DNA from: Schlesneria sp. DSM 10557
GTDB lineage: Bacteria; Planctomycetota; Planctomycetia; Planctomycetales; Planctomycetaceae
Assembly (NCBI RefSeq): GCF_041860085.1
Contig: NZ_CP124747.1
Coordinates: 4,898,001 to 4,962,000, forward strand
DNA length: 64,000 nucleotides
Direction: 5' to 3'
The notes under the pieces were generated by a model, which was given only the letters and a program-made list of their open reading frames with translations, was not told where the DNA came from and made no database searches. The stretch's first letter is position 1. Every line of letters starts with the position of its first letter. A program made the position numbers and the translations under genes. Of the stretch, positions 52,781-62,095 are shown piece after piece.

Positions 52781-54562
52781 TTAGGGGCGAGTCGCACTTT
52801 CGGGATCTGCCGGTTGGACTGTCGTCGTGGGGGATGTGCGGGGCGTTCGGATAACGATGGTGTCGGCAACCATGTCGCCGAGACGCTGGCGGTCTTGGCT
52901 GAAAGCGAAAATCAGAGTGATCGGGATGTAGGACATCAGGGGAAAGGTATCGATCGCGAACAGCAGGTCTCTGACAAGGGCACGGAAAAACCCGCAGGGG
53001 CGAAGCGTGGTTCGAACGGTACGGATGCCGCAGATCCATTTTCCCACGGTGATCCCCCACCTCCCTTGTGTGATGCTGGTGATCGTCAGATAGACCAGGC
53101 CCGAGACAAGTGCACCGATAAAGAACAGCCCCATGGGGCCGAGTGAACCATCGGAATCAAGTAGTCTGTCCATGTTTTCGGCGACCTGTTCCTTCGTCGC
53201 CACACCCAGCAGAACTGCGAGCAGGTAGTTCGGAATCCAGTACACGAACGAATCGATCAACTTCGCAAAACCGCGCCGGGTGTAGGAAGCTAACTGGACT
53301 GTCGTATTTCCGAATTGGTAATCCGAAGAGAGGTAGACGCTCATCAGGCGGCTGAGGCTAAGTGCCAGGATTAACAAGCCGGGCCAGTAGACCCACTTAT
53401 AGATCTCGGCCCCGCGTTCAAGGGGCTGCTGCATCGGAGTGACGGGGGCTCGCAGGGCGACACCCGTCTGTTTAAGTCGCCCATCGGTAACCTGAAAGAG
53501 CCTGAGCGTTTGAGCGACGGACTGGGCGGCGGTATAGACGTTCTGACCGTCAGAGACCAGCACCAGCGACAGCATCGCAGGGGTCGATTTTTCGTCGCTC
53601 TTCTGCCATATTTCCTGCTGCTTTCGATAGAGGACCAGTGAGTTTCTCTGGAAGGGATTGCCGATCGCGGATCCCGTCGCGACCACGATTGGCGTTCCCG
53701 CAGCGATTCCGGCCTTCCAGCCCCGAAGGTTGCTTCGTCCCCCCGGCACCTGGCAGACAGCCTGCCAGGCGTCGAGATTGCTGTCGTCGACGGCCTCTTG
53801 ACCCTCTGCGGATGTCTCGGCTGAGTTGGTGGCGAATTCGATGCCCTGGTGATAGGCCACGACTGCTCCGTCGGACACAAACAAGTGATATTGTCCCTCG
53901 GCAGGAATGACTTTTACGTCCATCATCCTGGCGCCGAGTTTCGATGGAGATGAAGACTTTACCAGGGTCAATTCGTCGTCCTGCATCGTGGTGGTTAATG
54001 CGAACGGAATAAGGACATCCCCTATGGCAGTCCATTCCCCGTCGACCAGTTGCAGCAGCTCTGGATAGGGCAGAGACGTCAGCTCGATCACTGCCACTTT
54101 TCCCTCGTAGAGGAACGGTTCGCTCGTTCGTCCTAATTTTCGTTTTGGTTTGTCTTCCACCTGGTTCCCCTGGCGGTAGCGCGTGACCGAGGTCGTTGTC
54201 ACGCTCCAGAGATGGTCGCCATCTGCGACGAGACCGATAAGCGGATTGGGGGTCGTGAGAGCAGAGTTCTCCACACCACCCTTCACGGGATCGAAGGAAG
54301 CGAATTCCGCAACACCGGTGTTACTGTTGGGACCGACTTTTAGAACGGGATACCAGACCCGTTGATTCCAGATGACCGCGTGGCGGTATTCGTGCACCGG
54401 CGTTGTGAGCAATTCGGGGAACTGGGGAATCCCATAGGCCCATAAATAGAGGCCAAGCGGGATTGCCAATGTCAGTAGACTGATGGTGCCGACCAGCAGC
54501 ACCACCCACAGGATGTAGAGCGGTTGCTCTGCGACGCTCTTGCGATCTGTCGAATCAGGCAT
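52781..54562 (-). CDS. RDD-family membrane protein with large periplasmic domain
   Basis: 593 residues. One membrane helix near the N-terminus (YILWVVLLVGTISLLTLAIPLGLYLWAYG), then about 350 residues of beta-rich sequence (repeats like VTDGRLKQTG, WSVTTTSVTRYRQG, SDGQNVYTAAQ) reminiscent of a propeller, a second helix near 400 (YWPGLLILALSLSRL), and a C-terminal RDD domain (about 430-575) with GFAKLIDSFVYWIPNYLLAVLL, GRWGITVGKWICGIR and RQRLGDMVADTIVI. RDD proteins are of uncertain role, some act in Na+/H+ or small-molecule transport. It starts upstream of, and on the same strand as, the CobN-like operon, 388 bases apart. Confidence 0.85.
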   Translation of the reverse strand: MPDSTDRKSVAEQPLYILWVVLLVGTISLLTLAIPLGLYLWAYGIPQFPELLTTPVHEYRHAVIWNQRVWYPVLKVGPNSNTGVAEFASFDPVKGGVENSALTTPNPLIGLVADGDHLWSVTTTSVTRYRQGNQVEDKPKRKLGRTSEPFLYEGKVAVIELTSLPYPELLQLVDGEWTAIGDVLIPFALTTTMQDDELTLVKSSSPSKLGARMMDVKVIPAEGQYHLFVSDGAVVAYHQGIEFATNSAETSAEGQEAVDDSNLDAWQAVCQVPGGRSNLRGWKAGIAAGTPIVVATGSAIGNPFQRNSLVLYRKQQEIWQKSDEKSTPAMLSLVLVSDGQNVYTAAQSVAQTLRLFQVTDGRLKQTGVALRAPVTPMQQPLERGAEIYKWVYWPGLLILALSLSRLMSVYLSSDYQFGNTTVQLASYTRRGFAKLIDSFVYWIPNYLLAVLLGVATKEQVAENMDRLLDSDGSLGPMGLFFIGALVSGLVYLTITSITQGRWGITVGKWICGIRTVRTTLRPCGFFRALVRDLLFAIDTFPLMSYIPITLIFAFSQDRQRLGDMVADTIVIRTPRTSPTTTVQPADPESATRP

Positions 54563-54935
54563 CGTCTCTTCCCTGTCCAGTGATCGGTGCTGAGAGAATC
54601 AGGTATCGCCATCACCTAAGATGATGAGTCGTTATTTAATACTCAATTTCTCTAACGGGTCGCTACCAGTGGCTGCGCGGGTTGCCGTTCTTGCGAGGGC
54701 TGAACGTCCACGAGACGTGAAGAGATCAAGCTTCCGAAAAGTTCAGGTCGAGGAGGAGGCGGCGAACTGTGAACGAGGTCGGACGATTTCGTGGCTGATC
54801 GCAGCGTGTGCAGTAAGAAACTGCGCGGGAGAAGCAGGGGAAGAGAGTGAGCGAAGGGCCTCGGGCGGGTACGCTGCGCGGCTGTACCCTGGTTTCACCT
54901 ACAGGGATTTCATGCACAGGCGCGAGCGGGAGCAG
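54563..54935. other. Intergenic region upstream of the RDD gene
   Basis: Promoter region of the RDD gene and 3' flank of pyrF. The 80-residue frame at 54726-54968 (reverse) and the 142-residue frame at 54621-55049 (forward) lack coding character. Confidence 0.4.
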
Positions 54936-54964
54936 CACTGCATGACGGCGGCCGTCATGCAGTG
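54936..54964 (-). terminator. Perfect 14-bp inverted repeat after pyrF
   Basis: CACTGCATGACGGC (54936-54949) and GCCGTCATGCAGTG (54951-54964), one base apart, 27 bases after the pyrF stop on the reverse strand. The RNA hairpin would have a 12-bp stem. No U tract follows. Confidence 0.5.
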
Positions 54965-54990
54965 GCATGCTGGCATTTCAGCGGTACGCG

Positions 54991-55932
54991 TTACAACAGC
55001 TTTCCGGCGGCGGTTCCGGCAGCGAGGTCCGCGATCATCTTCTTCGTAGCGGCCTCGGCGGCGGCTTCCCACTGCTTCGCCCCGTACTGTTCGTCATAGG
55101 GGGAAGCTTTGAAGGCAAAGTTGATCCCGCGTGAGTTATTGACGACCGCACCCAGGCCGTTGGCATCAAAGGCGGGGGCGACGTCTGCTGCTGCACCCCC
55201 CTGGCTGCCGTAACCGGGAATCAGCAGCGGGACGTGTGGCATGGCCGCGCGGAGTTCGACGAGTTCGCGGGGATAGGTTGCCCCGACGACGGCGCCGATA
55301 CTTCCGTAACCACTTTCGTTGGTCTCGAGGGCCAGTTCTTCGACGACCTGGGCGACGTGGCGGAAGAGTGTTTTATCTTCGGTGATCTTGTCCTGGAACG
55401 AGGCTGAACCGGGATTACTGGTTTTGACGAGGACGTAGATGCCGGCTCCTCGCTCGGCGGCCACCTTCACGAAGGGTTCGAGAGTGTCCCGGCCGAGATA
55501 GGGGTTGACCGTGAGTGCGTCTGCCTGCCAGGGAGCCGCTTGCGGGTCTGCTCCGGCGAGGTAAGCGCGTGCATAGGCTTCGGCCGTTGTTCCAATATCA
55601 CCCCGTTTTCCGTCGCAGATGACGATCAGTCCCTTGGTCCGGGCATAGCGGATTACACGGGCGAGGGCGAGGCAGCCATCGGGGCCCCATTCCTCGAAGA
55701 ACGCCGCCTGCGGTTTCACGGCCGGGACCAGCGGCGCGACGACATCGATGAGCCGGACGCAGAATTCCTCAAATGCCGACGCGGCGACGGCGACCGGGTC
55801 GTCGTGAAGTTCGCGGGCGTGTGCGAGGACATCCGGGGGAAGCTGGTTCAGTCGTGGGTCAAGACCGACCAGTGCCGGTGTCTTCTTGGCCTTGATCGCT
55901 TCATGGAGTCGTGTTGCGTAGTGAAAACTCAT
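54991..55932 (-). CDS. pyrF: Orotidine 5'-phosphate decarboxylase (PyrF, type 2)
   Basis: 313 residues, the longer type 2 class. [54 protein letters not shown] (the catalytic Asp-Lys-Asp triad of DGKRGD) and [15 protein letters not shown] identify it. It decarboxylates OMP to UMP, the last step of pyrimidine synthesis, in the cytoplasm. Stop codon just before the 14-bp inverted repeat. Neighbouring pyrimidine genes are not in the window; purC is 1.5 kb away on the same strand. Confidence 0.96.
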   Translation of the reverse strand: MSFHYATRLHEAIKAKKTPALVGLDPRLNQLPPDVLAHARELHDDPVAVAASAFEEFCVRLIDVVAPLVPAVKPQAAFFEEWGPDGCLALARVIRYARTKGLIVICDGKRGDIGTTAEAYARAYLAGADPQAAPWQADALTVNPYLGRDTLEPFVKVAAERGAGIYVLVKTSNPGSASFQDKITEDKTLFRHVAQVVEELALETNESGYGSIGAVVGATYPRELVELRAAMPHVPLLIPGYGSQGGAAADVAPAFDANGLGAVVNNSRGINFAFKASPYDEQYGAKQWEAAAEAATKKMIADLAAGTAAGKLL

Positions 55933-56143
55933 AGTAACCAGTCCTCTTAGCGATGGAGATTTTTTGGTATTAGTACGATTCGACTTAGTTACATTGATTG
56001 ATCGGTGGAAGTCTCTCTGATCTGGGATGTGATCTTCCCTGCCGTCGTATCACTCTTACGGGTGTGAGCCGCTCGGGTTCTGGGCGGGGGCGAGTTGCTG
56101 TTGTCGGATGTTGAGGCCGAATCAGGTTGAGTTCCAGAGGCAG

Positions 56144-56563
56144 TCAGGTCTTGGCGAATTCCTCGTCGTCCTCAGGAATGTCTGATGTCAATCGTTCCTG
56201 GGCCAGTCGCAATTGCGATACAAACCAGTACCCGCAACTCAGGTACTGGCACATGACAATCTCACGACCGAAGTGAGCTGCGACGGTCCACCACCAGCGT
56301 TGCCCGCTGACCAGATAGGACAAAAGCAGGAACACCGTGCCGAAGGAACCCCAGACCCGGAACGTCAACCGGGGATAAGCCATCATGAGTGGCAACAGTA
56401 AACGGCCGAGCAGGCCGGTCAGCAGCATGATGGCGAACGTAACGGGAAGGTAGCCTCGTCGTGAATCGAACCAGACCTGATAGCTCAGGTACAGCACGAC
56501 CATCAGGAGCTGAAGTCGTGTTCCCCAGGACACGGTCGTCAGGAATAATTTCAGGCGTCTCAT
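56144..56563 (-). CDS. Small membrane protein of unknown function
   Basis: 139 residues with about three or four membrane helices (LQLLMVVLYLSYQVWF, YLPVTFAIMLLTGLLGRLLLPLMMAY, FRVWGSFGTVFLLLSYLVSG, WWWTVAAHFGREIVMCQYLSCG) and an acidic tail DIPEDDEEFAKT. I recognise no family. It begins nine bases after the purC stop on the same strand, so it is probably co-transcribed with purC. Its codon use resembles the neighbours. Confidence 0.7.
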   Translation of the reverse strand: MRRLKLFLTTVSWGTRLQLLMVVLYLSYQVWFDSRRGYLPVTFAIMLLTGLLGRLLLPLMMAYPRLTFRVWGSFGTVFLLLSYLVSGQRWWWTVAAHFGREIVMCQYLSCGYWFVSQLRLAQERLTSDIPEDDEEFAKT

Positions 56564-56572
56564 ACGGGCGAC

Positions 56573-57475
56573 TCATTTCCAGGCAAACGTCGTTCCCGTC
56601 AGGCGTTCGTATGCTTCGATGTATTTATCCCGCGTCTTGACGACGACGTCCTCTGGAAGTGCGGGAGGAGGGCTGTTCTTGTCCCAATCGGTGGTTTCCA
56701 GCCAGTCTCGCACAAACTGTTTGTCGTAGCTTGGCTGTGCTCCACCGGGGGAATACTGGTCTGCGGGCCAGAAGCGTGAGCTGTCTGGTGTCAGGACTTC
56801 GTCGATCAGGATGACCTGGTCATTAATCACGCCAAACTCGAATTTGGTATCCGCGATAATGATCCCTTTGGACCGGGCGAACTCGGCCGCCTTTGTGTAG
56901 ACATCCAGGCTGAACTGCTTCAACTGCCCCGCCCGATCGGAGCCGATGATCTCGGCCATGCGTTCGAACGGAATGTTTTCGTCGTGACCCGATTCTGCCT
57001 TTGTCGCCGGGGTGAAGATGACTTCGGGGAGCCGTTCACTTTCGCGTAGGCCGGCAGGAAGTTTCAGTCCGCAGACCGTCTGGCTGGCTTTGTATTCTTT
57101 CCATCCTGATCCCGAGAGATACCCGCGAACGACACATTCGATCGGGAAGACACGGGTCTTTCTGACCACCATGCTGCGCCCGTGCAGCGACGCGATATCT
57201 GTCTTTGCTGGCAAGGGAACATCTTCCGGGTTCATCGACAGCAAGTGATGGGGGACACCCAGGCGGTCGAACCAGAATTTGCTGATCTGCGTCAGGACGC
57301 GTCCTTTGTCGGGAATCCCGGTTGGCAGAATCCAGTCGAAGGCACTGATCCGGTCCGTGGCGACGATGAGCAAACGGTCACCGAAGTCGTAGACGTCGCG
57401 AACTTTTCCTCGACCTGGTTCCAGACCGGGAAGTTGGCTTTGCAGCAGGGGCGAATTGAGGGGTGCGGGGCTCAT
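56573..57475 (-). CDS. purC: Phosphoribosylaminoimidazole-succinocarboxamide synthase
   Basis: 300 residues: [64 protein letters not shown] and [19 protein letters not shown] are SAICAR-synthase hallmarks. It ligates aspartate to CAIR using ATP in purine synthesis. Length is that of the longer (yeast-like) branch. It diverges from the GH10-like gene at 57729. Confidence 0.96.
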   Translation of the reverse strand: MSPAPLNSPLLQSQLPGLEPGRGKVRDVYDFGDRLLIVATDRISAFDWILPTGIPDKGRVLTQISKFWFDRLGVPHHLLSMNPEDVPLPAKTDIASLHGRSMVVRKTRVFPIECVVRGYLSGSGWKEYKASQTVCGLKLPAGLRESERLPEVIFTPATKAESGHDENIPFERMAEIIGSDRAGQLKQFSLDVYTKAAEFARSKGIIIADTKFEFGVINDQVILIDEVLTPDSSRFWPADQYSPGGAQPSYDKQFVRDWLETTDWDKNSPPPALPEDVVVKTRDKYIEAYERLTGTTFAWK

Positions 57476-57728
57476 CAGATGCAGATCAGTTCCATCTCGA
57501 GGCAGGAGAAATACTGCAAAAAGGCTACCAGAAGGCGAGCTTCTTGAACAACCCGCAAGCCGGGACTACACTCGCTGATTGGTCCAGGGAGGCAGGCTCG
57601 GTTCCTATTTTCTGGGCGGGTGCGTCTGTGTCATTGATTGCGAAGTCAAAATCAGCATAGACTTATCGTTTCCTGTAGAACTTCTGTGCATCGATTTTTT
57701 CCTCTTGATGAAGCAGGCCGGAGCCGCG

Positions 57729-59225
57729 ATGGGGTTGATTCGCTTTGCCGTCTACCCCGCCAGCCTCGTAAACGACTGGCCAGAGGTTCACGCGGGTTAT
57801 TTGACGGGTGCTGATGGCAGGATCTTTTCGACTCGCATCGAAATCGTCGATAACATCATCGAATGCCGCCGCAGTTCGTCGGAAAGCGTGAAATTCCATG
57901 TTGCCTGGCCCGTTCCCGGCTATGGTCGCATCGTCATTCCGACCGCCTCGCTGCCTGAACGGGAAGAACCTTATCTGCTCGCAGTGGAACTGGCTCGCGG
58001 TAAGATTGTTCAGGTACGGAATCAGTCGTCGCAGTGGGAACTCGCTGGACTTCAGATTCCCGAAGAATTTCGCGGACCGAACCGCGCCGCCCATCAGAGC
58101 TTCTCGCGTGCTGCGGCATCGCAGTCTCAACCCGAACTGGCCAGCCAGTTGGCCGATGAAGCGATTCGCCATGCTTGCGAGGCGGCTGAAATCCTGACTC
58201 GGTCGTACGGCGCCCAGGCGCTGGCGGGGCGACTGCAACGATTTGGTTCGCTTCCCGTTTCGATCGGCTGCGAACTCGACGGAGACGTTCCCACCCCGGA
58301 AGGGACGGTTCACTTCAACAATGTCTTTCATTCCGCGACCGTCGCCATCCCCTGGACGACCATCGAAGCGGTCGAGGGAGAATATAACTGGGACGCGACC
58401 GACCGGCGGGTCGAATGGTGCGAACAGCAGAAGCTGATGATTCGCGGGGGACCGCTGATTGATCTCGGGCCAGGTGGACTTCCCCCCTGGCTGGCGTTGT
58501 GGGAACAGGACGTTTTCAATCTGCAAAGCTTCGTCTGCGATTTTGTCGAGACCGCGATTGCCCGATACTTCGGGCGAATCCATACCTGGGAAGTCTGTAC
58601 CCGGATGAACACCGGTGGTGCATTGACTCTCTCGGAAGAAAGCCGTCTGACGCTGACTGCCCGTGTCTTCGACGTGGCACGACAGGTTGACGAGGATGCG
58701 CACCTGATTGTGCGAGTTGATCAGCCGTGGGGGGACTACCAGTCACGTGGTTCTCACGGACTTTCTCCCATTCAGATGGTCGATGCCCTGATTCGTTCCG
58801 GTGTCGGCCTGTCGGGAGTGAATCTGGAAGTCGCGATTGGCTACCGCCCGCACGGTTCGGCACAGCGCGATCTGCTGGAGTGTTCGCGCCTGATCGACAC
58901 GTGGACCAATCTGGACATTCCGATTTTCGTGACCCTGGTTTGTCCGTCGAGTTCCGAGCCGGACGAGCTGGCTCTGCCAGACATTCAGGTCAATCCCCGT
59001 ACCTGGCCAACACCGGGCAATGAAAAGATACAGGCGCGCTGGATTGAGTCGATGCTGGATCTGCTCGTGGCCAAGCAGCGGGTAGCGGGTGTGCTGCTGC
59101 CCCACCTGTCAGACGGGCAATCTCACCGGTTTCCTCATGCTGGCCTGTTAAACCGGGATGAAACTCCCAAGGAGATCGTCGAACGGCTGATCTCTCATCA
59201 AATTAATCAGCGTCTTAAATCCTGA
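57729..59225 (+). CDS. GH10-like protein lacking both catalytic glutamates
   Basis: 498 residues. Residues 1-150 form a beta-rich domain (LIRFAVYPASLVNDWPEVHAG; GYGRIVIPTASLPER). From about 190 the GH10 (beta-xylanase) barrel is visible: FNNVFHSATVAIPWTTIEAVEGEYNWDATDRRVEWCEQQKLMIRGGPLIDLGPGGLPPW, then IHTWEVCTRMN, where the expected WDVVNE acid/base is replaced (Thr291, Arg292), and DIPIFVTLVCPSS, where the TEL nucleophile is Leu403. The barrel thus looks inactive as a glycosidase and may bind a polysaccharide. No signal peptide is seen. The ATG at 57729 has GGAG six bases upstream; ATG 57708 is an alternative. It is 16 bases from the next gene, same strand. Confidence 0.8.
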   Translation: MGLIRFAVYPASLVNDWPEVHAGYLTGADGRIFSTRIEIVDNIIECRRSSSESVKFHVAWPVPGYGRIVIPTASLPEREEPYLLAVELARGKIVQVRNQSSQWELAGLQIPEEFRGPNRAAHQSFSRAAASQSQPELASQLADEAIRHACEAAEILTRSYGAQALAGRLQRFGSLPVSIGCELDGDVPTPEGTVHFNNVFHSATVAIPWTTIEAVEGEYNWDATDRRVEWCEQQKLMIRGGPLIDLGPGGLPPWLALWEQDVFNLQSFVCDFVETAIARYFGRIHTWEVCTRMNTGGALTLSEESRLTLTARVFDVARQVDEDAHLIVRVDQPWGDYQSRGSHGLSPIQMVDALIRSGVGLSGVNLEVAIGYRPHGSAQRDLLECSRLIDTWTNLDIPIFVTLVCPSSSEPDELALPDIQVNPRTWPTPGNEKIQARWIESMLDLLVAKQRVAGVLLPHLSDGQSHRFPHAGLLNRDETPKEIVERLISHQINQRLKS

Positions 59226-59241
59226 TTCGAAAGGATTCCTT

Positions 59242-60231
59242 GTGAAGGGACTTGTGACATCTTCTCCCGGTGGCTGGCAAAACACGCGGCTGGAACAAGT
59301 GGACCTGAGGGTCGGGCGTCCCGAGGAAGTTCTGGTCGAGATCCGGGCGGTGGGACTCAACCCGGCTGACAATTTTCAGATTGAAGGAAAATACCCGGGT
59401 GGGCCTCAGCCACCCTTTCTTCCCGGCCGGGACGCCTGTGGAGTGGTCATTCAGGGAGATTCTACAGGGCGCTGGCAACCCGGTGACGAAGTTGTTGCGC
59501 TGCAGACATCGACCTCGAACCTCCGCGACGGGACGCTTTGTGAGCAGCAGTGGCTCGCGGCCGAGAACCTGGCCCGCAAGCCCAGGGGCTGGAGTGATGT
59601 GGAAGCGGCGGCCGCACCACTGGCCTATCAGACCGCGTGGAAGGCCCTGTTCGATGTGGGCGCTCTCGAGGCGGGTCAGACCGTTGTTGTGACAGGGGCT
59701 TCTGGTGGTGTTGGGCTGGCCTGCGTGCAGCTTGCCAGCGCACTCGGAGCCAGAGTTGTGGCACTGTCTCGCTCGGAAGAAAAGCGGCAAAAGCTACAGC
59801 GACTCGGTGCCAGTCACGTGTTTGCTCCGGACCATCCCCAATTAAAGGACCAGATCTTTTCCTCGATCGGAGCTAAAGGAGTGTCTCTCGTCGTGGAGAA
59901 TGTCGGGGGACCTTCACTGGCGACATCGATCCATCTGCTGGGGGTGCATGGCCGGGTCAGCGTGGTGGGACTTCTGGCGGGAGTCGAATCGGTGGTTCCT
60001 CTCCCCTCGCTGATGTTTAAGCGAGCATCGATTCACGGGGTTCTGGTGACCGATGACTCGCCCGCCAAAGCGCAGTCTTCGTGGAAAGCGCTCGTCGAGT
60101 TGATGAACAGTAAGCAGATTCGCCCGATCGTGTGTGCCACCTACCCGCTGGACTCTGTCGAGAAAGCTTTCAAGCATCTCGGGGGTGACGTCTTCGGTAA
60201 GGTCGTCGTCGAAATTCCGTCCGCAATGTGA
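59242..60231 (+). CDS. Quinone-reductase-like MDR oxidoreductase
   Basis: 329 residues, NADPH-dependent. It begins with GTG at 59242 preceded by AGGA. EVLVEIRAVGLNPADNFQIEGKYPG and PFLPGRDACGVV are the MDR N-terminal signature, with no structural-zinc Cys cluster, as in the quinone oxidoreductase branch. The Rossmann motif VVVTGASGGVGLACVQLA is intact, as is VENVGGPSLATSIHLLGVHGRVSVVG. It reduces quinones or enones in the cytoplasm; exact substrate unknown. It probably shares a transcript with the GH10-like gene. Confidence 0.9.
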   Translation: MKGLVTSSPGGWQNTRLEQVDLRVGRPEEVLVEIRAVGLNPADNFQIEGKYPGGPQPPFLPGRDACGVVIQGDSTGRWQPGDEVVALQTSTSNLRDGTLCEQQWLAAENLARKPRGWSDVEAAAAPLAYQTAWKALFDVGALEAGQTVVVTGASGGVGLACVQLASALGARVVALSRSEEKRQKLQRLGASHVFAPDHPQLKDQIFSSIGAKGVSLVVENVGGPSLATSIHLLGVHGRVSVVGLLAGVESVVPLPSLMFKRASIHGVLVTDDSPAKAQSSWKALVELMNSKQIRPIVCATYPLDSVEKAFKHLGGDVFGKVVVEIPSAM

Positions 60232-60479
60232 CGGAATTCGGCGTCCGTTGCGAGAGTTGCCGGTCAGCCGACTCCGTCCTCCTGAATAAAATCCCGACCG
60301 TCGAGCGTTCTTCTCGGATGATGAGCGGAGAAACCTTCGGTGAGTGAAGCTGCGCAGACTGTTTGGGACCTGCTTGTTTTGTGTGCAGAAGGAGATGCTC
60401 GGATCTTTTGTGCAAAGTTGCTCCGATACTACTGAGCAGTGGATTACACGTTGCGTTTGCACTTCGCGGCGGGGGTCCC

Positions 60480-60501
60480 TGATCACCTGACCGAGTGATC
60501 A
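60480..60501. promoter_or_regulatory. Inverted repeat upstream of the porin gene
   Basis: TGATCAC (60480-60486) and GTGATCA (60495-60501), 8 bases apart, about 100 bases before the porin start. Possible operator. The rest of 60232-60598 holds no supportable gene. Confidence 0.35.
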
Positions 60502-60598
60502 AAGGAGATGAGATCCGGCACCCGCTCAACTTTTGCCGTGGTGATTGAGAGAGGGGATGCAAGGCGGTTAGAACCAGGCGTTTGCAAGGATGCAGCGA

Positions 60599-61963
60599 AT
60601 GAAACCGACAACCCGCGTGTGGCAGAAGTCTGTTGCAGCGTTGCTACTGTGGGGAGCCTTGTCTACAGGGCCGTCAGGCCTTGGGCAGGAGTTTCTGTAC
60701 GACTCGCCGGTGGAACCAGCTCCCTTCTCTCAGGCATCTCCTTATTTTTCTCCGCAATCGATCGCCAGCAACGCGGCCTACGGATTGGAGAACGATTCGC
60801 TTCCTGCTGAACTTGCCGAAGAAGTCGCAGGGGCACGGGTCAGTCAGTCGCTGGGACCACATCCCGTCAGTGATGTCGGTTTCCTGATGAACGAACTGGG
60901 GATGAAGAACCTGTTCGGCGACAGCGGGATACGGACTTTCGGCTGGTTCGAGACCGGGTATAGCGGTTCCTCATCAGGGTCTGGACTCTTATCTGTTCAG
61001 CCACGTCAGAACCGGTTTGGAAATGAGTTGCTGGTGGACCAGATCGGCCTGGTGATTCAGAAGCCGTTGAAGCAGGATCAATTCGACCTGGGTTTCAATA
61101 TTCGCTACTTCGCGGGGGCGGATGCGGCACTCGGTCAGCCCAAAGGGGGGATCGGCAACGCAGATAACACGCGGTTCAGTCAGGACTTCCGAGATTTGAA
61201 TATCTCTGCCCATTTGCCGATCCTGACGGAAAAGGGGATGGATGTCAAAATTGGCCGTATGAATTCGATCATCGGTTACAATGGCTTTCTCGCTCCGTAC
61301 CGTCCGTTCTACTCCAGTGATTATCAGTTCTTCTATTCACAAGACGGCGCCTTCACCGGGCTTTTAACGAATCTGCACGTGAACGATCAGCTCGATATCT
61401 GGAATGGTATTACATTAGGTGCTAATACGTTCTATACACTGCGAAGTGATAACTCGTACTGCTATATCGGCCAGTTCAACTACTGGCTGACCCCGGAAAA
61501 ACGGACTCGACTGACGGGCTCCGTCTATGCAGGTCCGGACGCCATTTTCGCTGCACCAGGAATGAGTGGTGACTTCAACACCACGGTTGAAATTCGACTG
61601 CAGCATGCCTGGAGCAGATACTTCACGCAGGTCGTGCAGAACAATATGGGGTGGGACCGGAACACACCGGTCGGAACCGGATCATGGTACGGTCTTTACA
61701 CCATCGGAATCCTGCACCTGAATGCCGAGGTTGATGCCCTGCTGCGGGTGGAATGGTTCGATGACGTTCAGGGGACTCGTACTGGAGTCGCAGCCAATTA
61801 CTCCGAAGTCACTCTGGGTACGAACTGGCACCCCAATAAGTACCTCGAAATCCGCCCTGAAATTCGGGGCGACTTCGCCGACCGGGCAGCGTTTGGTGTC
61901 GGAGGAGCACATACGAACCACAATCAATTGACGGGTGGTATCAGTGCTCTGGTGAAATTCTGA
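60599..61963 (+). CDS. Outer-membrane beta-barrel porin (BBP2/OmpL-like)
   Basis: 454 residues. A signal peptide (SVAALLLWGALSTGPSGLG) is followed by a 75-residue linker and a beta-barrel: RTFGWFETGYSG, NELLVDQIGLVIQKPL, DLGFNIRYFAGADAALG, DVKIGRMNSIIGYNGFLAPYRPFYSSD and alternating amphipathic strands to the terminal LTGGISALVKF, with an aromatic last residue typical of porins. It matches the planctomycete BBP2 (putative beta-barrel porin-2) proteins. The start at 60599 was chosen because AAGGA lies eight bases upstream; ATG 60590 is also in frame. Neighbour of urease accessory genes on the other strand; a role in urea or cation passage is conceivable only. Confidence 0.88.
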   Translation: MKPTTRVWQKSVAALLLWGALSTGPSGLGQEFLYDSPVEPAPFSQASPYFSPQSIASNAAYGLENDSLPAELAEEVAGARVSQSLGPHPVSDVGFLMNELGMKNLFGDSGIRTFGWFETGYSGSSSGSGLLSVQPRQNRFGNELLVDQIGLVIQKPLKQDQFDLGFNIRYFAGADAALGQPKGGIGNADNTRFSQDFRDLNISAHLPILTEKGMDVKIGRMNSIIGYNGFLAPYRPFYSSDYQFFYSQDGAFTGLLTNLHVNDQLDIWNGITLGANTFYTLRSDNSYCYIGQFNYWLTPEKRTRLTGSVYAGPDAIFAAPGMSGDFNTTVEIRLQHAWSRYFTQVVQNNMGWDRNTPVGTGSWYGLYTIGILHLNAEVDALLRVEWFDDVQGTRTGVAANYSEVTLGTNWHPNKYLEIRPEIRGDFADRAAFGVGGAHTNHNQLTGGISALVKF

Positions 61964-62033
61964 GACGGGCGTGGCGCGGTCCCACTGATCGATTGTCTTG
62001 TGATGACCGTGCGCGGAACTGCGAAGTAACAAT

Positions 62034-62075
62034 CCCGGCCGGAGGGAGGTTCAGGATGAACCTTCCCTTCGGCTG
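62034..62075. terminator. Bidirectional terminator hairpin between porin and ureD
   Basis: A stem of about 18 bp, with G-U pairs, from 62034-62053 to 62057-62075 (AGGTTCA pairs with TGAACCT at the tip, loop GGA). It lies between the ends of the two convergent genes, 70 bases after the porin stop and 20 bases beyond the ureD stop. Confidence 0.7.
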
Positions 62076-62095
62076 GGTGTTCGTTTGGGGGACTG

